Part shown: one piece after another, positions 1 to 9,688 of the stretch
Layout: every line of letters starts with the position of its first letter
Position numbering within the stretch: position 1 is the first letter of the stretch
NCBI GenBank assembly: GCA_916048095.2
Contig: OU696589.1
Location: 5,095,683 to 5,159,682, forward strand
From: Sacculina carcini
Lineage: Eukaryota > Arthropoda > Thecostraca > Sacculinidae
Reading direction: 5' to 3'
DNA: 64,000 nucleotides
Program-made: the position numbers and the translations under genes
Notes under the pieces: generated by a model
What the model saw: only the letters and a program-made list of their open reading frames with translations
What the model was told of the DNA's origin: nothing
The model's database searches: none

Positions 1-246
1 CGAGAAGCTGTGTTGCTCCATGATTTGTGGGCTCAGCCGTGCGGTCACATGCGGCGGCAGTGCTGCAACAGCATGGAAATACCTCGTGTCCTCAGCCGTA
101 ATTCTCGCCAGATGGAGTTGTGCATCCATATTGGCAATCCATCCTTGCACCGAATCTGGGCTGAACTGTGGGGGTTTTACCGCCACCAGTGCAGCTGACA
201 GGAACGGATTCACGGCTGTCTCTGAATCTTCTTTTGACTGAGTCAT
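1..246 (-). CDS. gag: Gag N-terminus of a gypsy-type LTR retrotransposon, cut by window edge
   Basis: Read on the minus strand from the ATG at 246, 82 codons stay open to the window edge. The protein has the layout of short retrotransposon Gag proteins: a variable leader, a PPQF motif near residue 25, W36, then MDAQLHLARIT and a YFHAVAALP stretch near residue 56. This resembles the Gag of CsRn1-like Ty3/gypsy elements, which forms the particle that packages element RNA. The ATG is chosen because it directly follows a primer-binding-site-like sequence at 247-258. The rest of the element lies outside the window. The gypsy assignment rests on Gag style only, so the clade is uncertain. Confidence 0.6.
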   Translation of the reverse strand, partial: MTQSKEDSETAVNPFLSAALVAVKPPQFSPDSVQGWIANMDAQLHLARITAEDTRYFHAVAALPPHVTARLSPQIMEQHSFS

Positions 247-258
247 CTCGGGGCACCA
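247..258 (-). promoter_or_regulatory. Primer binding site of the left-edge retrotransposon
   Basis: The minus strand reads TGGTGCCCCGAG, starting with the TGG expected opposite a tRNA CCA end. It lies three bases from an LTR-like end (CA at 262-263) and abuts the gag ATG with no gap. The complementary tRNA end would be CGGGGCACCA, which fits an elongator tRNA-Met. It also differs by about one base from the tRNA-Trp site used by CsRn1-type elements. Which tRNA is used cannot be settled here. Confidence 0.5.
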
Positions 259-261
259 ATA

Positions 262-420
262 TGTGGCTAACTGGTCCACACAATAAAACTTGGATTCAAT
301 CACAATATATTACAGCGGCGGAAGACGAGACGCGGATCTTGCTCGACAACAGACACGCACCAGACCCAACTGACTCTTTGATCACCGCGTTGAGCATTTA
401 TATAATCTTGGTCACATGAC
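262..420 (-). repeat. Inner (R-U5) part of the LTR of the left-edge element
   Basis: On the minus strand this segment carries a TATA-like ATTATATAAAT (plus coordinates 396-406). It then runs about 130 bases to a CA end next to the primer site. That is the order expected for a 5' LTR driving the gag at 1-246. The outer boundary is not identifiable. The stretch 421-600 is CA-rich, low-complexity sequence that may belong to U3. Confidence 0.45.
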
Positions 421-600
421 CCGACATCAAACTAGTCGCACATACAAACACGCATACACATATGTGTAACACACAATAAACATACACCCTTCACACGATC
501 AACCAAATTGCCGTCTGGAGGCTACAGACGAGCATACAAACCAGGTACACTTAGACTTGGCACACATTCACACTCATAGACATACAGACATGCATGCATA

Positions 601-755
601 CAGTTGACTAGGCGGTGACACTGACAAGTGAAATAGAGTAAATGAGATACCAAGTGAAAGAGTAATGAGTATACAATACACGATACGCCACACGGTCAAA
701 TACGAAAGTTGCCAGTCTACCAAACGGGATTTCGCTAAATGTTTTCTATCCAACA
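601..755 (-). repeat. 3' LTR start of a Ty1/copia element
   Basis: On the minus strand the sequence begins TGTTGGATAG at 755, preceded by a purine-rich AGTGGGAG (756-763). This is the usual polypurine tract to LTR transition of copia elements. It directly follows a copia RNase H end at 841. The first ~65 bases recur at 1157-1221, supporting an LTR boundary. The inner end of the LTR is not resolved, so 601 is arbitrary. Confidence 0.55.
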
Positions 756-840
756 CTCCCACTAAAACATGAAACGAAATATCAACTGAACCAAACAATA
801 CAATACAGTAAATACAATGAAAAGGATATTGATCAGGCTG

Positions 841-1111
841 CTACCTCGAACAGGTGTGATCTTGGTTATCCATCAGTGAACGACACACCTCCTTCAATTT
901 GGAGCTGTTTACACATTTAGTAAAAACATCAGCCAAATTACTTCCTGAAGAAACATATCGAACATCGACGTGACCACTTTCCACTTCAGATCTAATGAAG
1001 TGATACTTGATGTCAATATGCTTCGATCTCTGATGACCCTATTCTCTCTGACCCTATTGCTAGCCAATGCTATAGCACCCTGATTGTCACAGTACATCGT
1101 CGTATAATATA
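841..1111 (-). pseudogene. pol: Ty1/copia RNase H C-terminus, decayed
   Basis: Minus-strand translation shows the hallmark end of copia Pol. A YCDNQGAIALASN motif near 1100 is followed by the KHIDIKYHFIR block, an E-S-G-x-V-D-V-R-Y stretch and LADVFTK, ending at a TAG at 841-843. These belong to the RNase H domain that removes RNA from the cDNA hybrid. One frameshift separates the DNQGA part from the KHIDIK part, near 1030, so the reading frame is broken. Everything upstream in pol is missing, because an LTR fragment adjoins at 1157. This is a deletion derivative and is not coding. Confidence 0.8.
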
Positions 1112-1156
1112 TATCGTCACATAATAGATATCCACCACACAACACAATACGCCGCA

Positions 1157-1221
1157 TACGGTCAAATACGAAAGTTTCCAGTCTACCAAACGGGATTTCG
1201 CTAAATGTTTTCTATCCAACA
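1157..1221 (-). repeat. Copia LTR fragment joined to RNase H by internal deletion
   Basis: These ~65 bases repeat the LTR start at 691-755 with about one mismatch and end in the same TGTTGGATAG on the minus strand. They run straight into the pol remnant. The 5' LTR and most of the element have therefore been removed by one internal deletion. Confidence 0.6.
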
Positions 1222-1680
1222 TTTGAGTTCCCATGAAAGATACTATTTTTAGAAACCTCTGAGTTAAACAAAACTGTGTTTACTCTGAAAACAAACATGA
1301 ATTATCTAAATTATTATATTAACTTCCATGGACAAAACGATTTTTAGACACTAGGTTTTCATAAATAAGACCAATGGGTATTTGGATTTGGACTTATTAA
1401 CATATATGGGTGTTTAAAATCGACTGCTTTCGCAATTGGAAGCGGTTTAAAACTTCCGTTGCCTATAGGTGCCACATGGTGAAATCCAAGATCCTGTGTG
1501 TACATTTTATGATGATATATTTTTTCTTTTTTAAATATTTAAAAAGGGCTTGGTAAGTGGTACTAAAATATGTTTAACTATATACTAAATAGCATGGTAC
1601 AATCCTTTTTTGGTTTGTGTGTGCAAAGTGTAAAAAACCAAATAAACCAAAAAACCAATGTTTTTTTGGTTTTTGAGATA
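1222..1680. repeat. Direct repeat C, copy 1
   Basis: AT-rich sequence that recurs at 2394-2835 in the same orientation. Shared landmarks are ATTTGAGTT, GAAAGATACTATTTTTAG, a TTTAAATATTTAAAAAGG block and AATCCTTTTTTG near the right end. Copy 1 has about 16 extra bases near 1307. No coding content is seen. The two copies could be LTRs or arms of a small non-autonomous element, but no TG...CA ends or target duplication are clear. Confidence 0.6.
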
Positions 1681-1690
1681 CGGTTGTATT

Positions 1691-2050
1691 GTTGGGAACT
1701 GGCCCACTGAGACAATCACACAGCGTATATATTCACTTGGCAACACGAGGCTGAACTAGTAGTAGTGCGAACTACTAGGCTGAAGTAGTGCGCGAGCGAT
1801 GGAGCGAGTCAAGGGGCAAACACCGCGCATTATATAGAGGGCGTGGCGGTTCCAGAAAATTCTGAAGCCGGATTCTAGAATGTTCTAGACAAAATTGGAA
1901 ATGCATGAATCTAAATTATTGATAATACACAAGCGATACAATAAGATATAAACATGAAAACAGGAAAAATACTGATGGGATAAATTAAACTACAAAACCT
2001 TGCTCAACTACCTAGCAATAAAATATCTAGATAATCTAAGGCGCCTACAA
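1691..2050 (-). promoter_or_regulatory. LTR-like promoter with two heat-shock-element palindromes and TATA box
   Basis: On the minus strand the order is TTCTAGAATGTTCTAGA (1873-1889), a second TTC/GAA array at 1850-1867, a CCGCCACGCCC GC/CACCC-like box, and CTATATAAT (1829-1837). It then continues ~140 bases to a CA-ending TTCCCAACA at 1691. Alternating nTTCn/nGAAn units are the known binding site of heat shock factor. The arrangement fits a solo LTR or similar promoter reading leftward between the two C repeats. LTR ends are TG...CA if the right end is at 2050, but no target duplication is visible, so the outer boundary is tentative. Confidence 0.45.
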
Positions 2051-2393
2051 TATTACCGTGTCGTTCAAATGAAACCACAACCAGTAAAAAACGAATAGTT
2101 CATAACAGGATTTGTTTGGTTTAATCTATTTGGTTTAAACCATGTGGTATAAAAAAAACATGTTTTTTATGTTTTTTTGACAGATATGATTTTTATCATA
2201 TAGGAATGATCAAATATTTTTAGAATTAGTAAAAGAGTTCATTAATGCAGTTTTAAATCTTCATAAATCTTACTTTTTATATGAATATAAGGTTTTGCAC
2301 GATATGGGAAACATTTTTATTTACATTTTTGGTGTTTGCTGGGAAAGCATTGTAGGTGATATTTATGAGTAATCCTAATTTTTTACAACAAAA
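2051..2393. other. AT-rich spacer between C repeats
   Basis: No coding or structural feature recognised. It includes runs such as TTTGGTTTAA repeats and poly-A/T stretches. Confidence 0.4.
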
Positions 2394-2835
2394 CATTTGA
2401 GTTTCTATGAAAGATACTATTTTTAGAAACCTCTGAGTTAAACAAAACTGTGTTTACTCTGAAAACAAACATGAATTAACTTCCATGGACAAAACGATTT
2501 TTAGTCACTAGGTTTTCATAAATAAGACCAATGGGTATTTGGATTTGGACTTTACAAACATATGTGGGTGTCTAAAATCGACTGCTTTCGCAATTGGAAG
2601 CGGTTTAAAACTTCCGTTCCCTATATATACCACAAGGTGAAATTCAAGATCCTGTGTGTACATTTTTATGATTATATATTCATTATTTTTTAAATATTTA
2701 AAAAGGTCGTGGTAAGTGGTACTAAAATATGTTTAACTATATATTAAATAGCATGGTACAATCCTTTTTTGATTTGTGTGTGCAAAGTGTAAAAAACCAA
2801 ATAAACAAAAAAAAACGATGTTTTTTTGTTTTAAA
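2394..2835. repeat. Direct repeat C, copy 2
   Basis: Second copy of the repeat at 1222-1680, same orientation, with scattered substitutions and a shorter middle. It ends in poly-A/poly-T rich sequence before the (CA)n tract. Confidence 0.6.
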
Positions 2836-2913
2836 AAAAACGGTTTTGTTCAAACACTGGTTCATACCCTAATTAGTTCGTTAGTGCGTGGTCCATGTCC
2901 AAACACACATGCA

Positions 2914-3617
<704 letters not shown>

Positions 3618-3795
3618 TCCACTTTTCTGTTAAAATTCAAAGATATTGTATGAAATGTTCACCGCTGAATTTATATTGACTTTAGTAAGTGTTGAATTTC
3701 ATGGTAATTTTTCTCTTCCAAGCGCCATAGTCCACAGTGTGTTTTATTATTGAATATTATCCACAATTCCTTGATTTGCTTTTTACATTCGTTAT

Positions 3796-3832
3796 AACAA
3801 CAACAACAACAACAATAACAACCACAACAATG
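3796..3832. repeat. (AAC)n trinucleotide tract
   Basis: Short run of CAA/ACA units with two interruptions. The flanks from 3618 to 3875 show nothing else recognisable. Confidence 0.8.
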
Positions 3833-3875
3833 GAAATACTCGTCAAATACAAATTAACTCGTATTGTTAATAAAT

Positions 3876-4135
3876 GTTATATAATATAATATAATGTGAT
3901 ATAATATAATATGATATAATATATTATAATATGATATAATATATTATAATATGATATAATATATTATAATATGATATAATATATTATAATATGATATAAT
4001 ATATTATAATATGATATAATATATTATAATATGATATAATATATTATAATATGATATAATATGATATATACATAAAATAATATAATATATAATATATATG
4101 ATATAATATGATATAATTTGATATAATAAACTGTT
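3876..4135. repeat. AT-rich minisatellite with a 20-bp period
   Basis: The unit ATGATATAATATATTATAAT is repeated about eight times between 3911 and 4070, with degenerate ATATAAT-type copies on both sides. It contains only A and T plus one G per unit and can fold on itself. Confidence 0.95.
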
Positions 4136-4929
4136 ATAAAAATCTTAATACGCGTCAAATTAAACGCAGTGTTATTTTTGCGTGCGATTGTGATTTGTCC
4201 ATACAGTTGGCCCTATGTGCAGTGCTGATGTATATTTTATTTCAATTGATCACCTCCGAGGCAAAAGGAGGTGAATCAGGTACGACAAACGCCATAAAAA
4301 TCTCTGTGTAACCAAACTATTGTAATATTGTGTTTTATACACAAAATGGGATCTATGGACATAGCGTAGATTTCGATCATTGAGTATAGATTCTAATCCG
4401 TAATTCTATTGCATATTTTCCATGATGTGCTCAAGATGGCCAGAACTATTCCAGGGTGGGAAAAATTCACTCTGTCGAAGTTTATTCATCTAAAATAACC
4501 AGCTTCATTATACTATGAAATATTTCAATGCTAAAGTACAAATATGTGGAATAGTTTGATAAATGTATTCATATATGCGCTATTTATATTATACGTTAAG
4601 TTTGATCAACACCTTCGATCAGTGGTGACGCCAGGATGTTTTCAAAATATATTTATAACTTAACATCATCATCTAGCATTAGAACCCGCCGGTTGTGCAG
4701 AACAAAAATTAAAGTAAAATAAATATTGAATCAATAAAAAACGATTAGAAATTAAAAAAGAAAATGTAAACCCATAAAAAGTCTTAAAATGATAATAGAG
4801 AAATATAAACATGAATGTTTTTATTTTAGACGTGGCAAAATATTTTCCCTCGAACAGCCTCGTATTAAAACCCGCATGTCGTGCGGAACTATAAATAAAA
4901 TATAATGAGTCAAAAAGCAAAAACCGTAT
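4136..4929. other. Unannotated AT-rich spacer
   Basis: No reading frame with recognisable homology. There is a CACCTCC...GGAGGTG hairpin at about 4250-4274. Two similar stretches, AACCCGCCGGTTGTGC (near 4683) and AACCCGCATGTCGTGC (near 4869), hint at an old internal repeat. Confidence 0.4.
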
Positions 4930-5684
4930 GCGATGTCTTTTAACATATAATTTTGTTTGAGTTTTGTTTTCAATTACAGGACCAAATTAAATAGTTGAAG
5001 GCCGCCATGTTTTCTCACGAGCCACGATATATGTTGAAACAATTCATTCTTTCATGCTATTATTGCCGATATAGTGCATTTCATTCGTGTGATCCGCCGT
5101 AACAGTGAGACCCCTGGTGACCCACGCTTTTCTAGCTCCTGTCGCCGTTAATCCGCCGACGTCCGTGTAGTCGACGGTCCGTATAGTTCTGTGTACTCAC
5201 TTCATCTGTGCGTACAGTGGTGGCGTTGTTTTAGTGGTCGGTGGAAATAGCGTACACATGAGCTAATCCTCTAGAGAAGTCGCATCGCAAAGATCCATGT
5301 GTGAATGATCCATGGTCCCTCTGAAAGGGACCACAAGGACTCGCATTGTTTTGAAGGGGGCCACGGCAAGAAGTAGGTCGAGAAACACTGTTCTAAGCTA
5401 CAATCCGTGTCATGTGTTTGTCTCAACAGGTGCTGGCAATTCCACAGGTAAGATTGTATAGACACACCAGAACAATCAACGCAACGACACATTTCATGTC
5501 GTACCGCACTTGACAGCGTGTACGTTGAACATTATGCCAAATTTCGGATGAATGAATAAGACGCAAACGTAAGAAAGAGGCGGTTAAATGGCAACTGAGT
5601 TTTTACTTTGCTAAGCTCATGAAGATGACTCAATTATTGTCAATTTTAATTTTCCTGGTGTCTAGCTGTTTCAAAACTTGAACT
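4930..5684 (+). repeat. Repeat B, left copy
   Basis: About 755 bp that recur at 62134-62891 with roughly 4-5% differences where I aligned them. The left copy ends precisely where the first gypsy LTR begins (5685). The right copy continues without an LTR into sequence containing the 60-nt candidate exon, so the right copy shows the state before LTR insertion or rearrangement. It carries the 18-nt candidate exon at 5430-5447. About 75 bp of it (5197-5273) also occurs inside every array unit beside the minus-strand LTR. The end of the stretch near 5394 resembles a hAT inverted terminus (minus strand CAGTGTTTCTCGACC), but no partner with a target duplication was found. Confidence 0.85.
5430..5447 (+). 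other. Candidate 18-nt micro-exon (left copy)
   Basis: GTGCTGGCAATTCCACAG lies between a good acceptor (TTTGTCTCAACAG) and a consensus donor (GTAAGA). Its length is a multiple of three and no reading phase contains a complete stop codon. Phase 1 gives A-G-N-S-T, phase 0 gives V-L-A-I-P-Q. The right copy at 62638-62655 keeps both splice signals and the length but differs at five of 18 positions. The adjacent flanks differ at about 7 of 155 upstream and about 10 of 220 downstream positions. There is no transcript evidence. A chance AG...GT pair remains possible. Confidence 0.4.
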
Positions 5685-5952
5685 TGTGGAAGTGCGCAGC
5701 GTTAAGAAAATTACCTCAATAGATGTCGCTAGCAGTCGGGCATCGAGAGTGGGTCGTCTGCTTAGCGCTAGCAGTCGGGCATCGAGAGTGGGTCGTCTGC
5801 TGATCCTACTGAGCCGTTTAAGTGAACGGCAGTGAAGTTTTGAAGCCCGCGTGTTTCGTGTGTGCTGCTCTTGCGAGTCGCTACTTTCATTTGTGTTACA
5901 GTGTTGTTTGTGCGTTATGGTTATCTTGTTAATACAGTCTCAGACTTGAACA
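5685..5952 (+). repeat. Gypsy LTR (type 2), unit 1
   Basis: 268 bp from TGTGGAAG to ACTTGAACA. The left end is fixed by the polypurine tract that precedes the same sequence at the end of each unit. The right end is inferred from the shared ACTTGAACA terminus of the diverged LTR at 60186-60437. A 39-bp direct duplication (5728-5766 and 5767-5805, starting GCTAGCAG) lies in the U3 part. The five bases before it (GAACT) and after it (GAAAT) match at four of five positions, a weak possible target duplication. Confidence 0.75.
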
Positions 5953-6556
5953 GAAATCGTGCGGTTTTTGTGGGAATTCCTTGTCTATTACATTAAATAT
6001 ATATTTTAGTGCATTTTACTTTGGGTTTCGCTTATTTATTTCCCTGCCAATTTTTCTTCGATGGCATGCCCATGTGTGCCATATGCCTTTCATCGCATAG
6101 TAAAACACAACTCATTTGGAATTTCGCCGACACTTTCTTATTCCACTGCATTACTCGTGCGAGGCTGATCAATTATTGTGGTTGAATATATTGAAGTAAA
6201 GTTTAACACAAATGCACAATGTAAACACCGACTCCACTGAGCCAGCAACACAAACACTACGCAGTTAAAATACAATAGGCGTATCACAACGATATCTCCA
6301 CCGCACTCGCACACATTCCTCTCCTCACCCGATATTCAATACCGAACTGTCTCCCATCAACACGACACTTGATACCCAACGCATCGCTGCCACCTGATCC
6401 CTCGTCAGCACCTTGCAACGAGTGCATTTTGCAAATACACACCCGCACACAAACATACATACACAATGCGGAACACTACGCCAGCAAATGCAATCCCACA
6501 CACACACACACATACATGCACACACACACACATACAACGCTACAAGATCGCGACCC
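5953..6556. other. Non-coding spacer with CA-rich tract, unit 1
   Basis: Nothing coding recognised. The region after 6240 is rich in CAC/ACA and includes (CA)n interrupted by TACATG at about 6499-6533. That tract varies in length between units. The same spacer is present in every unit. Confidence 0.5.
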
Positions 6557-7662
6557 ATGAGAATCAAGTACAGGTCAAAGGAAGCAGCTGACGAAGTGTT
6601 GAACAACACATGGAAGCTGAAAGACAATGCCGAATACAGCAAGGTTTGGATCAAACCAGACTCCACGCAGGATCAAAAAGCATTAATCAAGGAAAAAGTC
6701 CAACTAATGAAAAAAAACGAGAAATTGACAGAGGAAGAAAAAAAGGAGTTTCATTGGAAGTTGGTACATGGAAAAAGCAAGAAATGGTATCGTATGGTAG
6801 CAACGGATGCGAAGGAACAGACAGAAAGGCACACACAAGCTTAATGTACACAAACATCGACGGGTATATGTCGAGTAGAATCGAGCTGAATGAATACCTG
6901 TGTGGAAAAAACCCTGACATTGTTGCTATAGTGGAAACAAAACTCAAAGAAGGTATTGTAGTTCAAGGCTTGGTTCATAGCAGTTATTACATATCCAGAA
7001 GGGATAGAAATAGAAAAGCGGGAGGGGAAGTGATGGTGTTGACTAAAGACAATATTTATGCAAATGTGGTGTGTATTGGAATGAAGGCGGACTTAATAAT
7101 GTGAGAGCTAAAACTCTTGATGATGATGATGATGTACGCATATATTACAACCAGCTGGAGCAGGAGGTGCAATGCGCAAAACTCTTGGACAGTGTGAAAT
7201 ACTTCATGGCGGTTTATGTGCCGCCAAAAAGTAGTTCATGGAATCTGAAAGAGTTTGAATAAATGCTCAATGATACTCTGAAAAAACTATGCTATCTAAA
7301 CAATTGTAGGAGATTTTAACTGTAAGGAAGTTGACTGGCAAAATTGGAACGCAAACGGATCACCGAACTCATCGAGTTCAAGACTTATGACACTGATGAT
7401 GAAAAATTACATGAATCAGTGGGTTCAAGAGAATACACGATTCAGGGGTTCAGACGAGCCATCAAAACTATACTTGGTTTTTACTGATGAAATGGATATA
7501 ATAGAATTGTTGACGTATAAGAGCCCAATTGGTAAAAGCGACCATGTGCTGATAGAGGCAGTTTTAGAGTATGGAAAACCTGCAAAAGGTCTCCGTAAAT
7601 ACTACGGTGATAAACTGAACTGTGACAAAGCCAACATAAAACAGCTTAAGAGATATGCGTGA
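6557..7662 (+). pseudogene. CR1/L2-like LINE fragment: linker and endonuclease domain, unit 1
   Basis: The first ~95 codons (MRIKYRSKEAADEVL, then a Lys/Glu-rich helix and KKWYRMVATDA) resemble the region that precedes the endonuclease in animal CR1/L2-type LINEs. After a frame change comes the apurinic-type endonuclease: YTNIDGYMSSR, VAIVETKL (catalytic Glu), VGDFN-type segment and KSDHVLIE (catalytic Asp-His). The domain nicks target DNA for reverse transcription. Breaks: a stop at ~7104, a 68-bp filler insertion (7120-7187), a stop at 7262, and in this unit alone a 20-bp deletion near 7298. Homology to the longer LINE at 60438 stops at about 7655, and the reverse transcriptase is absent. 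Confidence 0.8.
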
Positions 7663-7678
7663 GTTAATCATGATTAAC
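7663..7678. repeat. 16-bp perfect palindrome GTTAATCATGATTAAC
   Basis: Lies just after the LINE breakpoint and recurs in every unit and at 57343. A hairpin TGTTTCCA-CGT-TGGAAACA follows at about 7828. It may mark the end of another small element; the function is unknown. Confidence 0.6.
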
Positions 7679-7881
7679 AAACGTAACTACTATGGTAGTA
7701 CAGAGTTGAATGTATGCAACTGAAAATAATGTAAAAATGGAATATTTTAAATCAAACACAATGCGCACTGCAACACGACACAGACCAGAAATATTCAAGC
7801 TCTACTTTTTGTACATAACCTTGAACAGTTGTTTCCACGTTGGAAACACTGGTGTACATTTTATTTTTTTTGGGAACAATA

Positions 7882-8288
7882 ATATTACGTCTCGGGTGTG
7901 TTTGGTTCCGATTTGGTCCTAGCCAGGACCAGATTTAGGCATTTATAGGATCCTGGGCGAAATTTGTGCGAAGGCCTACCCTTCTCGAGGCGGGTGGCCA
8001 TCGAAATAAGCCTCACCGGGGTGCGCTGTAAGCTCCACCGGGAAATCATCATTGTCGGTCTTGCCATTAATTTTGGTCATCTTAATCACGTTTGCAGTTT
8101 TCATCTTAGTCACGTCCACTGAGTTTTTTGGTCATTTTTTGAGGTCAACTAAAATGTGAAAGCCTCTGGGCAGGTGACCTCTTTGAACCCCCTAAATCCG
8201 GCCCTGGTCTTGGCTCTCTTTGCCTTTCTTTGTTAGGTCAGGAAAGGCTGGCCTAGGCTGGCCATGATTATTACCCGAGACGTAATAT
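7882..8288. mobile_element. Outer MITE with 16-bp perfect inverted termini, unit 1
   Basis: ATATTACGTCTCGGGT at 7882-7897 is the exact reverse complement of 8273-8288. If the target duplication is TA, the element termini are TTACGTCTCGGGT. The element would be ~116 bp without the hAT-like insertion inside it. No transposase is encoded. The same nested structure occurs in all units and at 57561-57966. Confidence 0.75.
7924..8206. mobile_element. hAT-like MITE nested in the outer MITE, unit 1
   Basis: Termini are CAGGACCAGATTTAGG on the left and, reading inward on the other strand, CAGGGCCGGATTTAGG on the right. These match the common hAT non-autonomous pattern. It is flanked by 8-bp duplications GTCCTAGC (7916-7923) and GTCTTGGC (8207-8214), identical at six of eight positions; 8 bp is the hAT duplication size. 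It is 283 bp long with no coding capacity and depends on a transposase elsewhere. Confidence 0.75.
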
Positions 8289-8399
8289 CCCTAGCTCGTT
8301 TTATTGTCGACTGTCCCATGTTGCGTCCCATGTCCGCGTTCAACAAAATTTTGAGCTCAAAAATGAATGCGTACTGTATTTGCTGATATATTCTTTCAG

Positions 8400-8453
8400 C
8401 GCCGACACCAACAACGACACCAACAACAACAACAACGCCAAAAACTACCACCA
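8400..8453 (+). other. Candidate 54-nt Thr/Pro-rich micro-exon, unit 1
   Basis: The segment sits between a pyrimidine-rich acceptor (ATATTCTTTCAG) and donor GTAAGT. In phase 1 it reads P-T-P-T-T-T-P-T-T-T-T-T-P-K-T-T-T, a mucin-like string; all three phases are open. The segment exists in all six units and at 58078, with lengths 54, 45 and 51 nt, always a multiple of three and always with both splice signals. A plain (ACA)n repeat would also change in steps of three, so the exon status is unproven. Confidence 0.4.
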
Positions 8454-8775
8454 GTAAGTTTTTTTTTATTATATTTCCAATTAATCAAATTACCGAATTT
8501 CTTAAATTACCATTGTATTGTGTCATTTATTATTATTGTTATTATTATTAATTACTGGTAAAACTAGTAGCATGGGAAGAGTGCAAATGCACTATTACCA
8601 CCCCAAGGTGTCCCCATATACCGGAAGCGCCCAAAAGATTCAGAGAGAAAGAGAGTTCGAAAAGAAAAAAATCTAGAAAGAGAGATGGAAAGAATATAAT
8701 AAATATATATATCAAGTTTGGAGCATTTATAATTAAAAATAGCATTGATAACCCAAATGAAAGTCGCTTATGTTT
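8454..8775. other. Spacer after the candidate exon, unit 1
   Basis: T/A-rich sequence with ATT-repeat runs, then GAGA/AAAG-rich sequence near 8637-8690. No homology recognised. Confidence 0.4.
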
Positions 8776-9238
8776 TTACGTCCTTGCTAGAAGATAGATG
8801 CTATCCAATTCACCAAAACGTTTGAATGGACAACTACCAAAAATGAAGTGATTTGGAGTGAGAGCTTGATGGTCATCAGCTTCTGTGCTGATGTAGGTGA
8901 GAGGACGCGAATTTACACAGTTCTCTACTTCGCACAAAATTGCGCTCATATCATTGCTGTTCACAGACCGGCGACACAAAAATTTGCGTAGCGAAAATTT
9001 CACTGTTCGTACAAGCCTCTCCCAAAATCCTACCCACCATGGGGACCTTGGGGCAATAAACCTTCATGAAGGAGAATTCATTCCAAACAGACTGGGCAAA
9101 TTACCTGACATAGCCTGAAAACTAAGAGCATTGTCGGAGTATACGACCGAGGGCCATCCCCGTCTGGAAACAAACTTTCTGTAAGCTAAAGTAAAATCAG
9201 CCGTCGACAATGAAGTCGTTAGTTAAAAATGAACCGCT
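8776..9238 (-). pseudogene. pol: BEL/Pao integrase remnant, unit 1
   Basis: Minus-strand translation shows a BEL/Pao integrase core. VRAVHF is followed by the YRKFVSRRGWPSVVYSDNA block (second catalytic Asp), then SPWWVGFWERLVRTVK (catalytic Glu), then ENCVNSRPLTYIS and LTPNHFIFG, the well-known NSRPLT...LTPxHF signature. The enzyme would join retroelement cDNA to the chromosome. It is broken by a stop after VRAVHF and a TGA in place of a conserved Trp near 9075, and truncated at both ends. The upstream side meets ~75 bp of repeat B and then the minus-strand LTR. Confidence 0.85.
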
Positions 9239-9321
9239 CTCACTTCACCTGTGCGTACAGTCGTGGCGTTGTTTTAGTGGTCGGTGGAAATAGCGTACAC
9301 ATGAGCTAATCCTCTAGAGAA

Positions 9322-9688
9322 TGTAAGCACGAAAAATAAAAAAGAACAAGAAAGCACAATTCCACACGATCACACCGCAACACAATGCACTAAATACTAC
9401 ACTCTCCACCGATCAACACTCTAAACCACTGCACAAAACACCACACTCTCACTTCACCAGTAACGCACTGCCCAGCATGCACGACCGATCGTTGACTCAG
9501 GGCGGATACCACCCGCGCATGCATGCACTCATCGCTTGCGCTTGTGTGACGCAGCTACCTCCGCGCGCGCATACAACAACGTACACAAAATCACACTCCC
9601 ACGTACGCACACAAATACACATGCACGCACGCACAATTATATATAGTACAAGATACAATACCATGCAATACACAATAAACATAATACA
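9322..9688 (-). repeat. 3' LTR of the minus-strand gypsy-like element, unit 1
   Basis: 367 bp with TG...CA ends on both strands (plus strand TGTAAGCACG to ATAATACA). The matching 5' LTR is at 56726-57094. A minus-strand TATA-like TATATATAATTG lies in it. The polypurine tract AGGGGGATA abuts its upstream side (about 9689-9697). Confidence 0.85.

Noticed and set aside
247-755. One LTR shared by the copia remnant and the left-edge gag
   Set aside because: The Gag is gypsy-style and its primer site is not the copia initiator-Met type, so two adjacent LTRs are more likely, though the boundary between them was not found.
1540-1560. 6-nt exon-like segments before GTAAGT in both C repeats (1548 and 2708)
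   Set aside because: The supposed acceptor AAAAAG has no pyrimidine tract and a 6-nt exon is too weak to support.
5104-5394. A hAT element within repeat B (CAGTGAGACCCC ... inverted CAGTGTTTCTCGACC)
   Set aside because: The two ends match only in CAGTG and the 8-base flanks CGCCGTAA and TTCTAAGC do not agree.
6284-6666. Cys/Val-rich minus-strand frames near the CA tract of each unit
   Set aside because: They are driven by the CA repeat and antisense to the LINE.
8548-8745. Hydrophobic minus-strand frame of 65 residues
   Set aside because: Its composition follows from GAGA/AAAG-rich DNA and it has no homology I can recognise.
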